Shown here piece after piece: positions 17,971-28,100 of a DNA stretch of 32,313 nt (position 1 is the first letter of the stretch; each line of letters starts with the position of its first letter). Below the pieces are notes generated by a model. That model saw only the letters and a list, made by a program, of their open reading frames with translations, was not told the DNA's origin and searched no databases. Source of the DNA: Bacteroidota bacterium (GTDB lineage: Bacteria > Bacteroidota > Bacteroidia > Bacteroidales > FEN-979); assembly GCA_030706225.1 (NCBI GenBank), contig JAUZOW010000010.1:1-32313 (forward strand). The letters run 5' to 3'. Both the position numbers and the translations under genes were made by a program.

Positions 17971-20900
17971 GACATTAAGATGTTTTCCGTTAAGAGTTTT
18001 ACCTGCTTTTTGCGTGACTTTTTTATCTTTCCTACACCAAAAATCGTGTAAATTGTGGGAATCAATATCAGCGTGACAAGAGTCGAGAAGGTAAGACCGC
18101 CAAAGATGGCAATAGCCATTGGCCGCCAGGTTTCCGATCCTGATCCGGTGGATACAATCATCGGGATCATAGCCAGGATCATAGTGAGTGACGTCATAAT
18201 AACAGGTCTCAGTCTTGAACGTCCAGCCATGATGACAGCCTTTTTCAAAGAATAGCCCCGATCAACCATCAGATTCGTATAATCCACCAGGATAATCCCG
18301 TTCTTGACGACTATACCGATCAGCATGACCGTCCCAATCAACGAAATGACATTGATGGTTGCATGGAAAATGAACAGTGCGATAAATACTCCTGTAAACG
18401 CAAAGGGAATCGAGAACATGATGATGAATGGCTCAATATAGGATTCAAACTGGGATGCCATAACAATATAAACCAGTACCATGGAAAGCATCAGAAGCAT
18501 GACGAGACTCTTGAAGGAATCCTGCATATTTTCAATACTGCTTCCATAATCAATCGAAACATCATCCGGAATATTCATTTTCGGAATTTCATTTTCAAGA
18601 GCTGCCTTTACGGTTCCAATATCTGTTCCTGAAACTGCAGAAGATACCTTTACCATACGGACTTTGTTTTCTCTTTCAATATTCGGTGGAGAGTAGAACC
18701 GCTTCAGAGTAGTGAGTTCACCTAACTTGACGAGTCTTCCCTGCGGAGTCGGAATACTGATGTTTGCAATATCTTCCGTCGACTGCCTGTATTTTTCATC
18801 GTAACGGACGATCACATCATATTCATTTCCGTCTTCCCTGTACTTTGTAGCCGTCAGACCGGTCACACGATTACGGATAGCCGCAGCAACCGTTGCGGTA
18901 TTCAGACCAAAATAAGTCATCTTTTCATTATCCAGAACCAGCTGCAATTCGGTCTTTTCTCTGTCCCGGCTGATCAGAATGTCCTTATTTCCTTTGATAT
19001 TTTTCAGCGCCTGGGCTATTTTTTCAGCAACAATATCCGTTTCATCAAAATTATTACCAAAAATCTTGACTTCCATGTAGTTTCCTCCGCCCATGCCCAT
19101 ACTTCCTGACATTCGCGTACTACCCGGGTCGACATAGTACTTCTCAACTTCAGGTAAAGCTTCTATGTCTTTACGCATTTCATTGGCAATATCGAAGATG
19201 CTTTTCTTTCTTTCAGCCCGGGGCTTCATTTTGAAAGTATAGTTGATAATATAGTTCCCTGTTTCCGTAAAAATAGCTGCAAGGCTGTTTTCATCTCCGG
19301 TTCCTGCACTGGTTGAAACGATCTCGATTTCCGGATATTTCTTCATAAAAATGGAATCCAGATGCTTTGCGGTCAGAACCGTCTCTTCCAACTTAGTTCC
19401 CTGAGCCAGTTTAACCTGAGCAGAAAGTCTGTCATTATCGGAAGAAGACATAAATTCCGTTCCGATGAATTTCATTAAAAATACTGACGAAAGGAACACA
19501 CAGCCTGCAATGATAATGACTGACCAACGGTGTCCTACTGCCCAGGACAGGATCTTTTCATACACATTATCGATCTTTCCAAGCATATTCTGAGAGAACG
19601 AATAAATCCTTCCTGAAAAATTTGTCGTTGAAGAAACGCGGTTCCCCAGCAACTTCGACGAAAGCATTGGCGTCAGGGTAAGAGAAACGATGACAGATGT
19701 AGTCACAGCGATCGTCACAACCATCCCCAATGGCCTGAACATAATCCCTGTGATACCTCCCAGCATGGCCATTGGCAGGAAGACCACAATAATGGTCAGC
19801 GTGGATGCCATAACAGCAAGACTTACTTCGCTGGTACCGAAAATTGCCGCTTCCCGCGCGAAACCTCCTTTCTCAAGCTTCTTTGTAATATTTTCAAGCA
19901 CGACAATGGAATCGTCAACTACCATCCCAATGGCTATGGAGAGTGATGACAGGGTAATGATATTGATGGTGCTACCCGACAGGAACATGTAAATAAACCC
20001 TGTTATCAATGATATCGGGATAGACAGGGATATGATGAATGTGGCCCTCCATCTTCCCAGGAATAAAAACACAACCAGAACGACAAACAACAAAGCGTAT
20101 AAAAGAGTGCTCGACAGGTTATTGATGGATGCCAATGTGTTGACGGAAGTATCCATGAGAATATCTACCTTGATATCCGGCGGCAGGGTTTTCTTGATCT
20201 TCTCCATCTTTGCCCTCACCTTTTCCGCTACCGTCACCGTATTGGCATCGGATTGCTTCTGAACCATGATACGCACGGATTTATTACCATTGGCACGTTC
20301 ATAGGAATCCACATCCTTCAGACTGTCTCGAACAGTGGCAATATCCCTCAGGTAAACCGTCTTACCGTTTGCATTGCTGACAATTATATTTTTAACTACA
20401 TCACTGTTTGCAAATTCACCCTGTAATCGTAAAGGCAAGTCGGATTTCCCCATCTTCAGACTACCTGAAGGAAGATTGAGGTTATTGGCGGTAAGAATAC
20501 CCGAGATCTGTTCAACCGTCAGGTCATAGGCATCCAGCTTCCGGGGATCCACATCCACCATGATTGCCCTTTCCGGAGAACCGATCTGGTATATATTTCC
20601 AACTCCATCAACACGGTTTAACGGCTGGATTACCTTGTTATCGAGAATATCCTTGATCCCTTCATAGCTTTCATTCGCGGTGACTGTAAAAACCATCACC
20701 GGTATCATACTCGTACTGATCTTAAAGATGGTTGGGGTTTTTACTCCATCAGGCAATTGCCTTTCGACCATCCCCACTGCATTACGAACTTCATTGGTTG
20801 CTTCGTCAAGATTTGTCCCCCACTCAAATTCCAGTGTGATTACCGAAATATTATCCTTGGAACTGGATGACAATGTTTTCAGATTGGTCAGTGAACCAAA

Positions 20901-21110
20901 ATTATCTTCAAGCTTTCGCGTAATATTCTGTTCAACATCAGTCGCATTTGCCCCGTCGTAATATGTAAAAACAGAAATATAGGGCGGATCAATTTTCGGG
21001 TAAAAATCAACCGGTAACTGCATATAGGAGTAAATCCCCAGGATCAATACTCCGATAAAGATCATCAACGTAGTTACGGGTTTCTTTACCGATGTGCTGT
21101 ATAAACTCAT
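17967..21110 (-). CDS. RND efflux transporter, HAE1/AcrB-like inner-membrane pump
   Basis: 1047 aa; MSLYSTSVKKPVTTLMIFIGVLILGIYSYMQLPVDFYPKIDPPYISVFTYYDGANATDVEQNITRKLED; TM4 proton-relay motif IAIGMVVDDSIVVLENI. Confidence 0.98.
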   Translation of the reverse strand: MSLYSTSVKKPVTTLMIFIGVLILGIYSYMQLPVDFYPKIDPPYISVFTYYDGANATDVEQNITRKLEDNFGSLTNLKTLSSSSKDNISVITLEFEWGTNLDEATNEVRNAVGMVERQLPDGVKTPTIFKISTSMIPVMVFTVTANESYEGIKDILDNKVIQPLNRVDGVGNIYQIGSPERAIMVDVDPRKLDAYDLTVEQISGILTANNLNLPSGSLKMGKSDLPLRLQGEFANSDVVKNIIVSNANGKTVYLRDIATVRDSLKDVDSYERANGNKSVRIMVQKQSDANTVTVAEKVRAKMEKIKKTLPPDIKVDILMDTSVNTLASINNLSSTLLYALLFVVLVVFLFLGRWRATFIISLSIPISLITGFIYMFLSGSTINIITLSSLSIAIGMVVDDSIVVLENITKKLEKGGFAREAAIFGTSEVSLAVMASTLTIIVVFLPMAMLGGITGIMFRPLGMVVTIAVTTSVIVSLTLTPMLSSKLLGNRVSSTTNFSGRIYSFSQNMLGKIDNVYEKILSWAVGHRWSVIIIAGCVFLSSVFLMKFIGTEFMSSSDNDRLSAQVKLAQGTKLEETVLTAKHLDSIFMKKYPEIEIVSTSAGTGDENSLAAIFTETGNYIINYTFKMKPRAERKKSIFDIANEMRKDIEALPEVEKYYVDPGSTRMSGSMGMGGGNYMEVKIFGNNFDETDIVAEKIAQALKNIKGNKDILISRDREKTELQLVLDNEKMTYFGLNTATVAAAIRNRVTGLTATKYREDGNEYDVIVRYDEKYRQSTEDIANISIPTPQGRLVKLGELTTLKRFYSPPNIERENKVRMVKVSSAVSGTDIGTVKAALENEIPKMNIPDDVSIDYGSSIENMQDSFKSLVMLLMLSMVLVYIVMASQFESYIEPFIIMFSIPFAFTGVFIALFIFHATINVISLIGTVMLIGIVVKNGIILVDYTNLMVDRGYSLKKAVIMAGRSRLRPVIMTSLTMILAMIPMIVSTGSGSETWRPMAIAIFGGLTFSTLVTLILIPTIYTIFGVGKIKKSRKKQVKLLTENILMS

Positions 21111-21154
21111 AATCCGAATTTTTTACTTCTTGTAAATCTTTAATTATTAACTTT

Positions 21155-22213
21155 TTATCTGACGATCCTCAGAGAAGACTTATCCTCCAGTTTGTTCTGT
21201 CCTACAATGACTATTTCATCGCCTTCATTCACCCCGTTCAGAATTTCCGTTTTGTCATCAATGATACGTCCGATCTGTACGGGTTGCTTGACGGCTTTAT
21301 TGTTTTTGTTCAGGAAAAGGTACATATCGTTGGTACCTGTCTGTTTGATCAGGGAAATGGTCGGAACCATGATGGCCTCTCCCTTTCCAAGATCCAGAGT
21401 AATTTTTGCGAACATCCCCGGACGTAACTTCAGGTTATCATTTTTGATTTTCATTTCCACCGAGAAGGTCTTGGTGGCATTGTCGATGGTCGGATAGATC
21501 CTGAAGATCTCTCCCTGGAATGTCATATTGGGATAGAGGTCGGCTTTTACATCAGCTTTCATGCCCGTCCGGATCACCGGATAATAACTTGATGAAATCC
21601 CGATAAGCGCTTTCAGACTATTGATCTGAACAATAGATAAGATAGCCGGCTTCCCGATGGTCTGGACCGGAGAACCGGAATAAATTTCCCCGTTTTCAAA
21701 ATATTTGCCTGAAACAACCCCGCTGAATGGAGCTTTCAGCTGAGTGTTTTCCAGAAGCGATTGATAGGTATTCTGAGCAATTTCATATGCAGATTTCATC
21801 TGGTCATATTGCTGGTCGGCAATACTTCTTGTTTTTTTCAGAGTGTCGAGACGCTTGAAATCCGCTTTGATCTTCATCAGGTTGATCCGTGCCTGTTCCA
21901 GGTTGGTACGATCCATACAGGCGACTACTTGCCCTTGTTTCACGTTATCACTAACTTCCACATAAATCTTTTCAATCCGGCCCGGAGCGGAGGGAGCCAG
22001 GTGAACTTCTTCAAAGGGAATCAGGCTGGCTGTAAATTCAATGATACGATTGATGGATTCCTTCTTTATTACCGATGTTTTAACCAGGACAAGATTCGTG
22101 GAATCCACTTTTGTCGCTTCAACAGTGCTTTTTTTATTACGGGAATTGCAGGATATACCAAAAAGCAATATACATGTCGCAATTACCAGTGACAGATATT
22201 TTAAAGTCTTCAT
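21155..22213 (-). CDS. RND efflux periplasmic adaptor subunit (lipoprotein)
   Basis: Lipobox-like LLFGISCNSRNKK; LIPFEEVHLAPSAPGRIEKIYVEVSDNVKQGQVVACMD lipoyl motif; NLKLRPGMFAKI. Confidence 0.96.
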   Translation of the reverse strand: MKTLKYLSLVIATCILLFGISCNSRNKKSTVEATKVDSTNLVLVKTSVIKKESINRIIEFTASLIPFEEVHLAPSAPGRIEKIYVEVSDNVKQGQVVACMDRTNLEQARINLMKIKADFKRLDTLKKTRSIADQQYDQMKSAYEIAQNTYQSLLENTQLKAPFSGVVSGKYFENGEIYSGSPVQTIGKPAILSIVQINSLKALIGISSSYYPVIRTGMKADVKADLYPNMTFQGEIFRIYPTIDNATKTFSVEMKIKNDNLKLRPGMFAKITLDLGKGEAIMVPTISLIKQTGTNDMYLFLNKNNKAVKQPVQIGRIIDDKTEILNGVNEGDEIVIVGQNKLEDKSSLRIVR

Positions 22214-22225
22214 AAATAGAGAGTA

Positions 22226-23527
22226 TTAAAATTTGTTATTTGTTTTTCTTAAAGCCAGTTCTGCGTTCAGCAACTGAAGCATTACACTGGTAAAACTGGT
22301 TTCCGCATTCAGGTATTCACTGTTGGCGCTGGTAAGTTCCAACGTAGAAACCACACCTTGCTGGTATTTCAGATTCATTTTTTCAAGTACCTCTTTAGCT
22401 ATTTCCCTGTTGGCTTTCTGATTCAGGTACTGTTCAAAAAGGTTCTGGTAATTGTATCTCATCTGCCTTTCCTGAATGGTCAGCTGCTGGGAAACAAGTT
22501 TCCGGGTATTTTCGCTGATATCGTAATCAATCTTTGCCTGTTTAAGCTGGGAATACCGCTGTCCACCCGAGAAAACGGGGATTTTCAGGGTCAAACCCAG
22601 GACATTTTTCGGACTCAGGTCGAAAATTGATTTCTGGATTTTTTCAGTATAAGAATAATACGCAGCCAGTGTCGGCAGGAAGTTGGCTTTCTGAAAATCA
22701 ATGTTTTTCTTTGCCAGTCGCCCCTGCATGCATATCAGCTTATAATCCAGATTATTCTCAATGTTAAAGGTGTCGGCCGGTGAAATATGAAGAATATAAT
22801 GTTGGGAAATTTCATCCAGCGTGGAAGCAAGTTTTATCGACTGACCCGGGTCAAGGCCCAGTTGCAAACGTAATAGATTATATCCAAGCTCCAGTTGACG
22901 TTCAGTCGATTTAATCTGGTTATCTACTGTAGTCACCATAATGGAAAGCTTCTTGGCATCGGTTTCTTCCAGGATACCGGCATTGGCCAGATTAGTGGTT
23001 TTCTCGTATATGGTCTGGGCATTTGCCTTGTTTTCTTTGATGATGTTCAGAATCCGTTCATTCGCCAGTACAATGTAATAAGCCTGTATGGTTTGTTCCT
23101 TGACATCTGACTCGTCCTTCAGATAGCTTTGCTCGGTCAGCTTTTTTGCAAGTTTTGACAGTTGGATGCCCATGTAATAATCGCCGTTGAATAGCAGCTG
23201 GGAGACGGTCGCCTGCAGATTGCTGGTCGGGTTGAATTTAAAAGTGGTCGGTGGAGCCAATTCACTGAATTGAATAGAAGCTTCGGCGCCAAGGTAATTC
23301 GTATAATCCATCGTGACATTCATTTGGGGTAAGCCCGATGAAATGGCTTCTTTGATTTTCTGAGAAGATTTATCGACAGAATACCGTGAATTGATGAGCG
23401 TTTTATTATGCCTGATCGCATAATTTATAGCACTGTCCAACGATAATACTACCGGCTCCTGTGCTTTAACAGATATTCCCAAAAGGCAGAAAAACAGAAG
23501 AAGTATATTACAAAAGCTTGTTTTCAT
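22226..23527 (-). CDS. TolC-family outer membrane efflux protein (second in window)
   Basis: Signal peptide; VLSLDSAINYAIRHNKTLINSRYSVDKSSQKIKEAISSGLPQMNVTMDY; internal two-fold coiled-coil repeats; 12 bp upstream of the adaptor gene. Confidence 0.95.
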   Translation of the reverse strand: MKTSFCNILLLFFCLLGISVKAQEPVVLSLDSAINYAIRHNKTLINSRYSVDKSSQKIKEAISSGLPQMNVTMDYTNYLGAEASIQFSELAPPTTFKFNPTSNLQATVSQLLFNGDYYMGIQLSKLAKKLTEQSYLKDESDVKEQTIQAYYIVLANERILNIIKENKANAQTIYEKTTNLANAGILEETDAKKLSIMVTTVDNQIKSTERQLELGYNLLRLQLGLDPGQSIKLASTLDEISQHYILHISPADTFNIENNLDYKLICMQGRLAKKNIDFQKANFLPTLAAYYSYTEKIQKSIFDLSPKNVLGLTLKIPVFSGGQRYSQLKQAKIDYDISENTRKLVSQQLTIQERQMRYNYQNLFEQYLNQKANREIAKEVLEKMNLKYQQGVVSTLELTSANSEYLNAETSFTSVMLQLLNAELALRKTNNKF

Positions 23528-23585
23528 TTAGACTTATATTTATTTTTTGATAATATTAGTTCCATTGCCTTTTAAAAAAAGCAAC

Positions 23586-23602
23586 CGTTGATTTTTGCAA
23601 CT
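23586..23602 (-). promoter_or_regulatory. Candidate MarR operator in front of the RND efflux operon
   Basis: Plus strand CGTTGATTTTTGCAACT; inverted-repeat core GTTG-N7-CAAC; 14/17 identical to the site at 24100-24116. Confidence 0.5.
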
Positions 23603-23616
23603 TTTTATGAGAGAAT

Positions 23617-24060
23617 TTATAAGTTTTTTGCGTTTATAACGAGTTTATCCAGTACTTTGTAACACACTTGAAGATCCTTTTGATCAATCCCTTCATGGAT
23701 CTTATCGAGTATCCCTTCTCCGATTTTTGAATATCGTTCGATAACCCGCATCCCCGTCTTGGTGACCATCAGATGATTCTTTCTTCGGTCATTTTTATCC
23801 ACCACCCTGCGAATCAGATCTTTTTCTTCCAACACATCAATCGTCCTGAGTATTACCGATTTATCCTTCTTCATTGCATTAGCCATATCCTGCTGGTTGA
23901 CTTCCACATCTTTTATCTTGATTGAATACAGGAAAGCAAACTGATGGCTGTTAACTTTAATCTTTTCTTCGTCTTGTTCATTAATCCTGTTTTCGAAAAC
24001 ATGAAACAGTGTCCTGATCAGATTCCCGAATTCGATAAGTTGAAAATTATTATCTATCAT
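23617..24060 (-). CDS. MarR-family transcriptional regulator
   Basis: NSHQFAFLYSIKIKDVEVNQQDMANAMKKDKSVILRTIDVLEEKDLIRRVVDKNDRRKNHLMVTKTG winged-helix MarR pattern. The start at MIDNNFQL (24060) is preferred; the longer ORF to 24114 would run into the promoter/operator region. Confidence 0.93.
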   Translation of the reverse strand: MIDNNFQLIEFGNLIRTLFHVFENRINEQDEEKIKVNSHQFAFLYSIKIKDVEVNQQDMANAMKKDKSVILRTIDVLEEKDLIRRVVDKNDRRKNHLMVTKTGMRVIERYSKIGEGILDKIHEGIDQKDLQVCYKVLDKLVINAKNL

Positions 24061-24077
24061 GTATTCAAATATGAAAA

Positions 24078-24116
24078 AGTTTGCAAATAAACAACTTTTA
24101 GTTGACATTTGCAACT
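24078..24116 (-). promoter_or_regulatory. marR promoter with two candidate operator sites
   Basis: Minus strand: TTG (24114-24112), 20-bp spacer, TTTATTTG (24091-24084; one mismatch to TAnnTTTG). Palindromic AGTTGACATTTGCAACT at 24100-24116 covers the -33; AGTTTGCAAATAAACAACT at 24078-24096 covers the -7. Confidence 0.55.
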
Positions 24117-24150
24117 ATTTAAAATTCTTTCAGAAAATTCCGAAAATTTA

Positions 24151-24999
24151 TTACGGCCTGACGCAAAGCACAGGGACCTTTGCATGATTCAGGATCTGCT
24201 GGGAAAACGGCCCGATAAAAAACTCTCCTTTCGACTTATCCAGGGTGGCAACAATGACAATAAGATCCACTTTTTTCTTATCGGCAACTTCAAGAATTTC
24301 ATCGGCAAAATTGTCACAACAACGATATGCGACATTGAAATTCACCTTGTCTTCTTTCAGCTTTTTTTCCAGTTCCTCCTCCAGCCTGAAAACTTTTTCC
24401 ATCTTATCCGATTCCGATTCCAACGTCAATCCGAGAATGTTCAGAATGGGTTTGTTTCTTTGGATTATAGGCCGGATGCAATCGTATTTCTTTAATGCAT
24501 CCGGGATGTATCTTATCGGGAAAAGGATATTTTTAAAATCGGTCCAGTCTCCTTTTCCAGGGATAGTCATTACCGGGTACCGGGTATGTTTGATCACCCG
24601 GTAAGCTGTCGAACCGATGAAGAACCTCCGGAATCCTGATGCTCCGTGTGTTCCGACAAGAACCATATCCGGATGCTTTTCCTCTACAGATTTCACAATT
24701 TCTTCCACAACTTCACCATATGCAACAACCTCTTCAACATCAATATTATACTCTTTCCGGATGTTGTCGCCAAATCTTTTTATTTCACTCTGTGCAGCGA
24801 TTTTCAATTCTTTTGTGTAATTCTGGGTAGGATTGAACTCGAAGTCCGGTGTGTACGCCGGTACATCCCTTACGACATGAAGGAAAACCAGTTCTGCATC
24901 ATGTTGCTGACACAGAACGGAAGCGGTTTTTACGGCATTTTCCGCCAAATCGGTATAATCTGTCGCAACCAAAATTTTTTCATACAGAATCGTTTCCAT
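24151..24999 (-). CDS. Universal stress protein, two tandem USP domains
   Basis: EKILVATDYTDLAENAVKTASVLCQQHDAELVFLHVV...MVLVGTHGASGFRRFFIGSTAYRVIKHTRYPVMTIP; second half ends LIVIVATLDKSKGEFFIGPFSQQILNHAKVPVLCVRP. Confidence 0.95.
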   Translation of the reverse strand: METILYEKILVATDYTDLAENAVKTASVLCQQHDAELVFLHVVRDVPAYTPDFEFNPTQNYTKELKIAAQSEIKRFGDNIRKEYNIDVEEVVAYGEVVEEIVKSVEEKHPDMVLVGTHGASGFRRFFIGSTAYRVIKHTRYPVMTIPGKGDWTDFKNILFPIRYIPDALKKYDCIRPIIQRNKPILNILGLTLESESDKMEKVFRLEEELEKKLKEDKVNFNVAYRCCDNFADEILEVADKKKVDLIVIVATLDKSKGEFFIGPFSQQILNHAKVPVLCVRP

Positions 25000-25028
25000 A
25001 ATTGACAGGTTTTAGACATCAGCTTTCT

Positions 25029-25059
25029 CAAATATAAGAAAATTTCTGGAGAAATTCAA
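25029..25059 (-). promoter_or_regulatory. Bacteroidetes-type promoter for the universal stress protein gene
   Basis: Minus strand: TTG (25059-25057), 20-bp spacer, TATATTTG (25036-25029; exact TAnnTTTG); about 30 nt upstream of the ATG at 24999. Confidence 0.6.
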
Positions 25060-25110
25060 GTAATCATGGAAGAAATCAATTAAACCTGCTATCAGAGAAG
25101 ATCCTGAACG

Positions 25111-28100
25111 TCAACGAATCAATACCAGTTTCCTTACGGATACTTCTTCTGTGTTTTTCATCATCAGAAAATAGGTACCCGGTGCTGCATTGGAAAGATC
25201 GAACTGCCCTTTATTATCTTTCGTATCTACTATTTTTTCAAGAATCCGTTGTCCCTCAGGGTTCCGGATAGAAATATCCATCATTGTGTTCATATTGCCG
25301 GGAAATACAATGTAAAATTCCCCCCGGGAAGGATTCGGATAGATCCTGATTTTATCCATCCATTTATTCTCTGTAGATAGAATGGCAGCTTCCTGGATCA
25401 AGCTGACGGTGGAAGGAGGTAGGCCGGAAGGAGTGATCAGAATTGTTGCCGAACGGGTATTGCTTCCCGGGTTCTCTTCATAATAAACATGCAGGGTATC
25501 ATTCCCTGATCCGGCCACGGGATTGACAAGACACCAGGGTTGATCGGTATTTGCATTCCAGTTTGTATTTGAATTGATAAAGAAGAAGGTATTTCCGGAT
25601 TCCTTTGGAATTTCCCGTACCTCCGGCGTGATGGACAGCGTGGGAACCGCTCCCGATTGGGTCAATGTAACCATTACCGGATTAAGCCCGTTTACAGAAA
25701 TATAAATATATGCCACTCGGGGACTATTGAATGAATTTTCCCCATAATTGGCATAAATAATACCATTGCCTGTTCCTTCAGGAGTCACCGAACACCAGTT
25801 TTCTGCACAGGATACCGTCCATCCTGTATTGGAAACGACATCAAAGGTAGTGGATCCTGGAGGCTGAGCCATAACATCCTGATTGGATGGTGATACGGTA
25901 AGCAAAGGAGCAACTCCGGGCTGTGTGACGGTCACAATTACCGGCGGTGCACCTGCCGACGATACTGTAATGTCGGCTACCCGCGTATCAAGGGTAGTAT
26001 TTTCCTCATATTCGATAACCAGTGAATCACTGCCAGATTCAACCCTTGGAATGGTACACCAGCTCTGATTACTGGATGCATTCCACACAGTGTTCGATGT
26101 AACAATAAAGAAAGTGCTTCCAGCCGGCTGCGACGGGACACTCTGGTTCTGGGGTGAAACAGAAAGCTCAGGAGCTGCTCCCGACTGGGTAACCGTAACC
26201 GTTGCCGGTGGCAAGCCTGTCACGGTAACTGTAATGGTCGCAACCCGCTGACTGAGATATGTATTTTCTGAATAAGTTGCTGTGATTATCCCATTCCCGT
26301 TTCCGGAAGGAGTGACAGTACACCAGGACGCGTTGCCGGATACCGTCCAGGGACTGTTTGAAGTTACCGTAAAATTCACATAACCACCGGGAGTAGCCGG
26401 AACATTCTGATTCTGTGGTACTACCGATAAGGTTGGGGCAATCCCATACAGATCCGATTGCCATAGTCCTCTTCCGTATGTGGCAGCTTTTATTCTGTTA
26501 TTGGTTACATTATTAGCATCATAATATATTTCCAACTCACGTACATCAATAGAAGGAAGCCCGTTACTGAAGGAAATCCAGTCGGGCATCGTCGCATCCT
26601 TATAAAAAACACCTGTCTTGTTTCCGATATAGATCCCTTCATTACTATTCTTATCATACACAATGGTATTGATTACCGAAGAGGGAAGTGATCCGGAAAT
26701 ATTGCTCCATGTCATCCCTTTATCCGTCGATTTGTAGATTTTTGATCCGGCGCTAACATAAACGATATCCGGGTTGGAAGGATGGGCTTTCAAAGCGGTA
26801 ATATTACAGGAAGCAGGTGAAGTGCAGGGTATCCATGATGGATTCTGATCGTTGGCATTATCGGTACGTTTCAGTACAGATCCCCTTGAAACATAAAGGA
26901 TATCCGGATCTGCAGGAGATTGTTCCAATACATTGCAGTTAACGGATTCCCCGGATGAAATCCGGATCCACACAGGTGCCGCCGATTTAACATTTGAGCA
27001 TTTCCACACATTGATATATCCCGCAAACATTACAGAAGGCGAGGTGTTATGTAGAATATATGGTGTTACCCATGCCCCGCATTCGGTAATTCCATTAATC
27101 CCATTTCCGGCAATAGAACTGTATCCGGCACCGGATGTACGGAAGATAGTGCCGTAATTATTTTCTCCGTAACGGAAATTTGTATCCGAATAATCAACCA
27201 TACATTCCATCCCGTCGCCTGAAATGAATGTTGTGAAGGATGAACCCGACATACAGGTTGTTCCGTTATCCTGATAGCCGCTCATGACCAGATTCATTGA
27301 AGTTGCACTCTGTCCGATTTTATAAACCTGGGCAATGCCTAAGCCGTTCGAAAGATCTGTCCAGGTTGTGCCGTTGTTTGCCGAATAACTTATTCCGGCA
27401 TCACATCCTGCATAGAGTTTTCCGTCGGAGGATCTTTCCAGCGTATGAATATCGGCATGAACGGAAGGAGCACATGAAGTACCAAAGGAACTGCCGATCC
27501 AGTGAGTGACAATCGACCACGAAACCCCTCCGTTTGTTGATTTCCAGATATTGATTCCTCCTGTATATAAAATACTGGCATCTGCCGGATCAACGGAAAT
27601 ACACAAATCGTAATAGGATTGTCCGCAAACTCCCGTTCCTGAACAGGTATTATCCATAATATTGGGAGTAGTGGATTGGGTCACAAAATTCTGGCCATTA
27701 TCTGTGGATTTCATACAGCCTGAAAATATACCGCTGGTCTGGATCAGGTAAACCCAGGAAGGTTGTGCCGGACTCACCCCGATAACCATCCGGGTACCGC
27801 TGATCACTCCTGAAGTAACCTGTGTCCAGGAATCTCCTGTATTGACAGACCTGTAAAAACGGCCTCCTTCGGTTGCATAAACAATGGAAGGATCACCGGG
27901 ATTAAACCGGATATCTTTATAATTCGATGAATTGAAAGATTTCTTATTCCAGGTAAGTCCGCCATCGGTGGATTTATAAATGCCACTGCTGGTCGCTGCA
28001 AGTAAAATATCCGGATTGGATGGATGAATCAACATCATCCCGACAGTGACATTTCCCATTCCCGAATTGGAAGCTTCCCATGCATTTCCTCCGTCAACGC

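Noticed and set aside
21761-22192. 143-aa plus-strand ORF inside the RND adaptor gene
   Set aside because: Antisense to the adaptor; no independent evidence of coding.
24061-24114. Longer N-terminus for MarR (MQMSTKSCLFANFFIFEY...)
   Set aside because: The extra codons coincide with the palindromic operator and promoter elements; MIDNNFQL at 24060 is the more plausible start.
24109-24495. 128-aa plus-strand ORF overlapping the marR promoter and usp gene
   Set aside because: Antisense to the universal stress protein; the promoter/operator reading of 24078-24116 is better supported.
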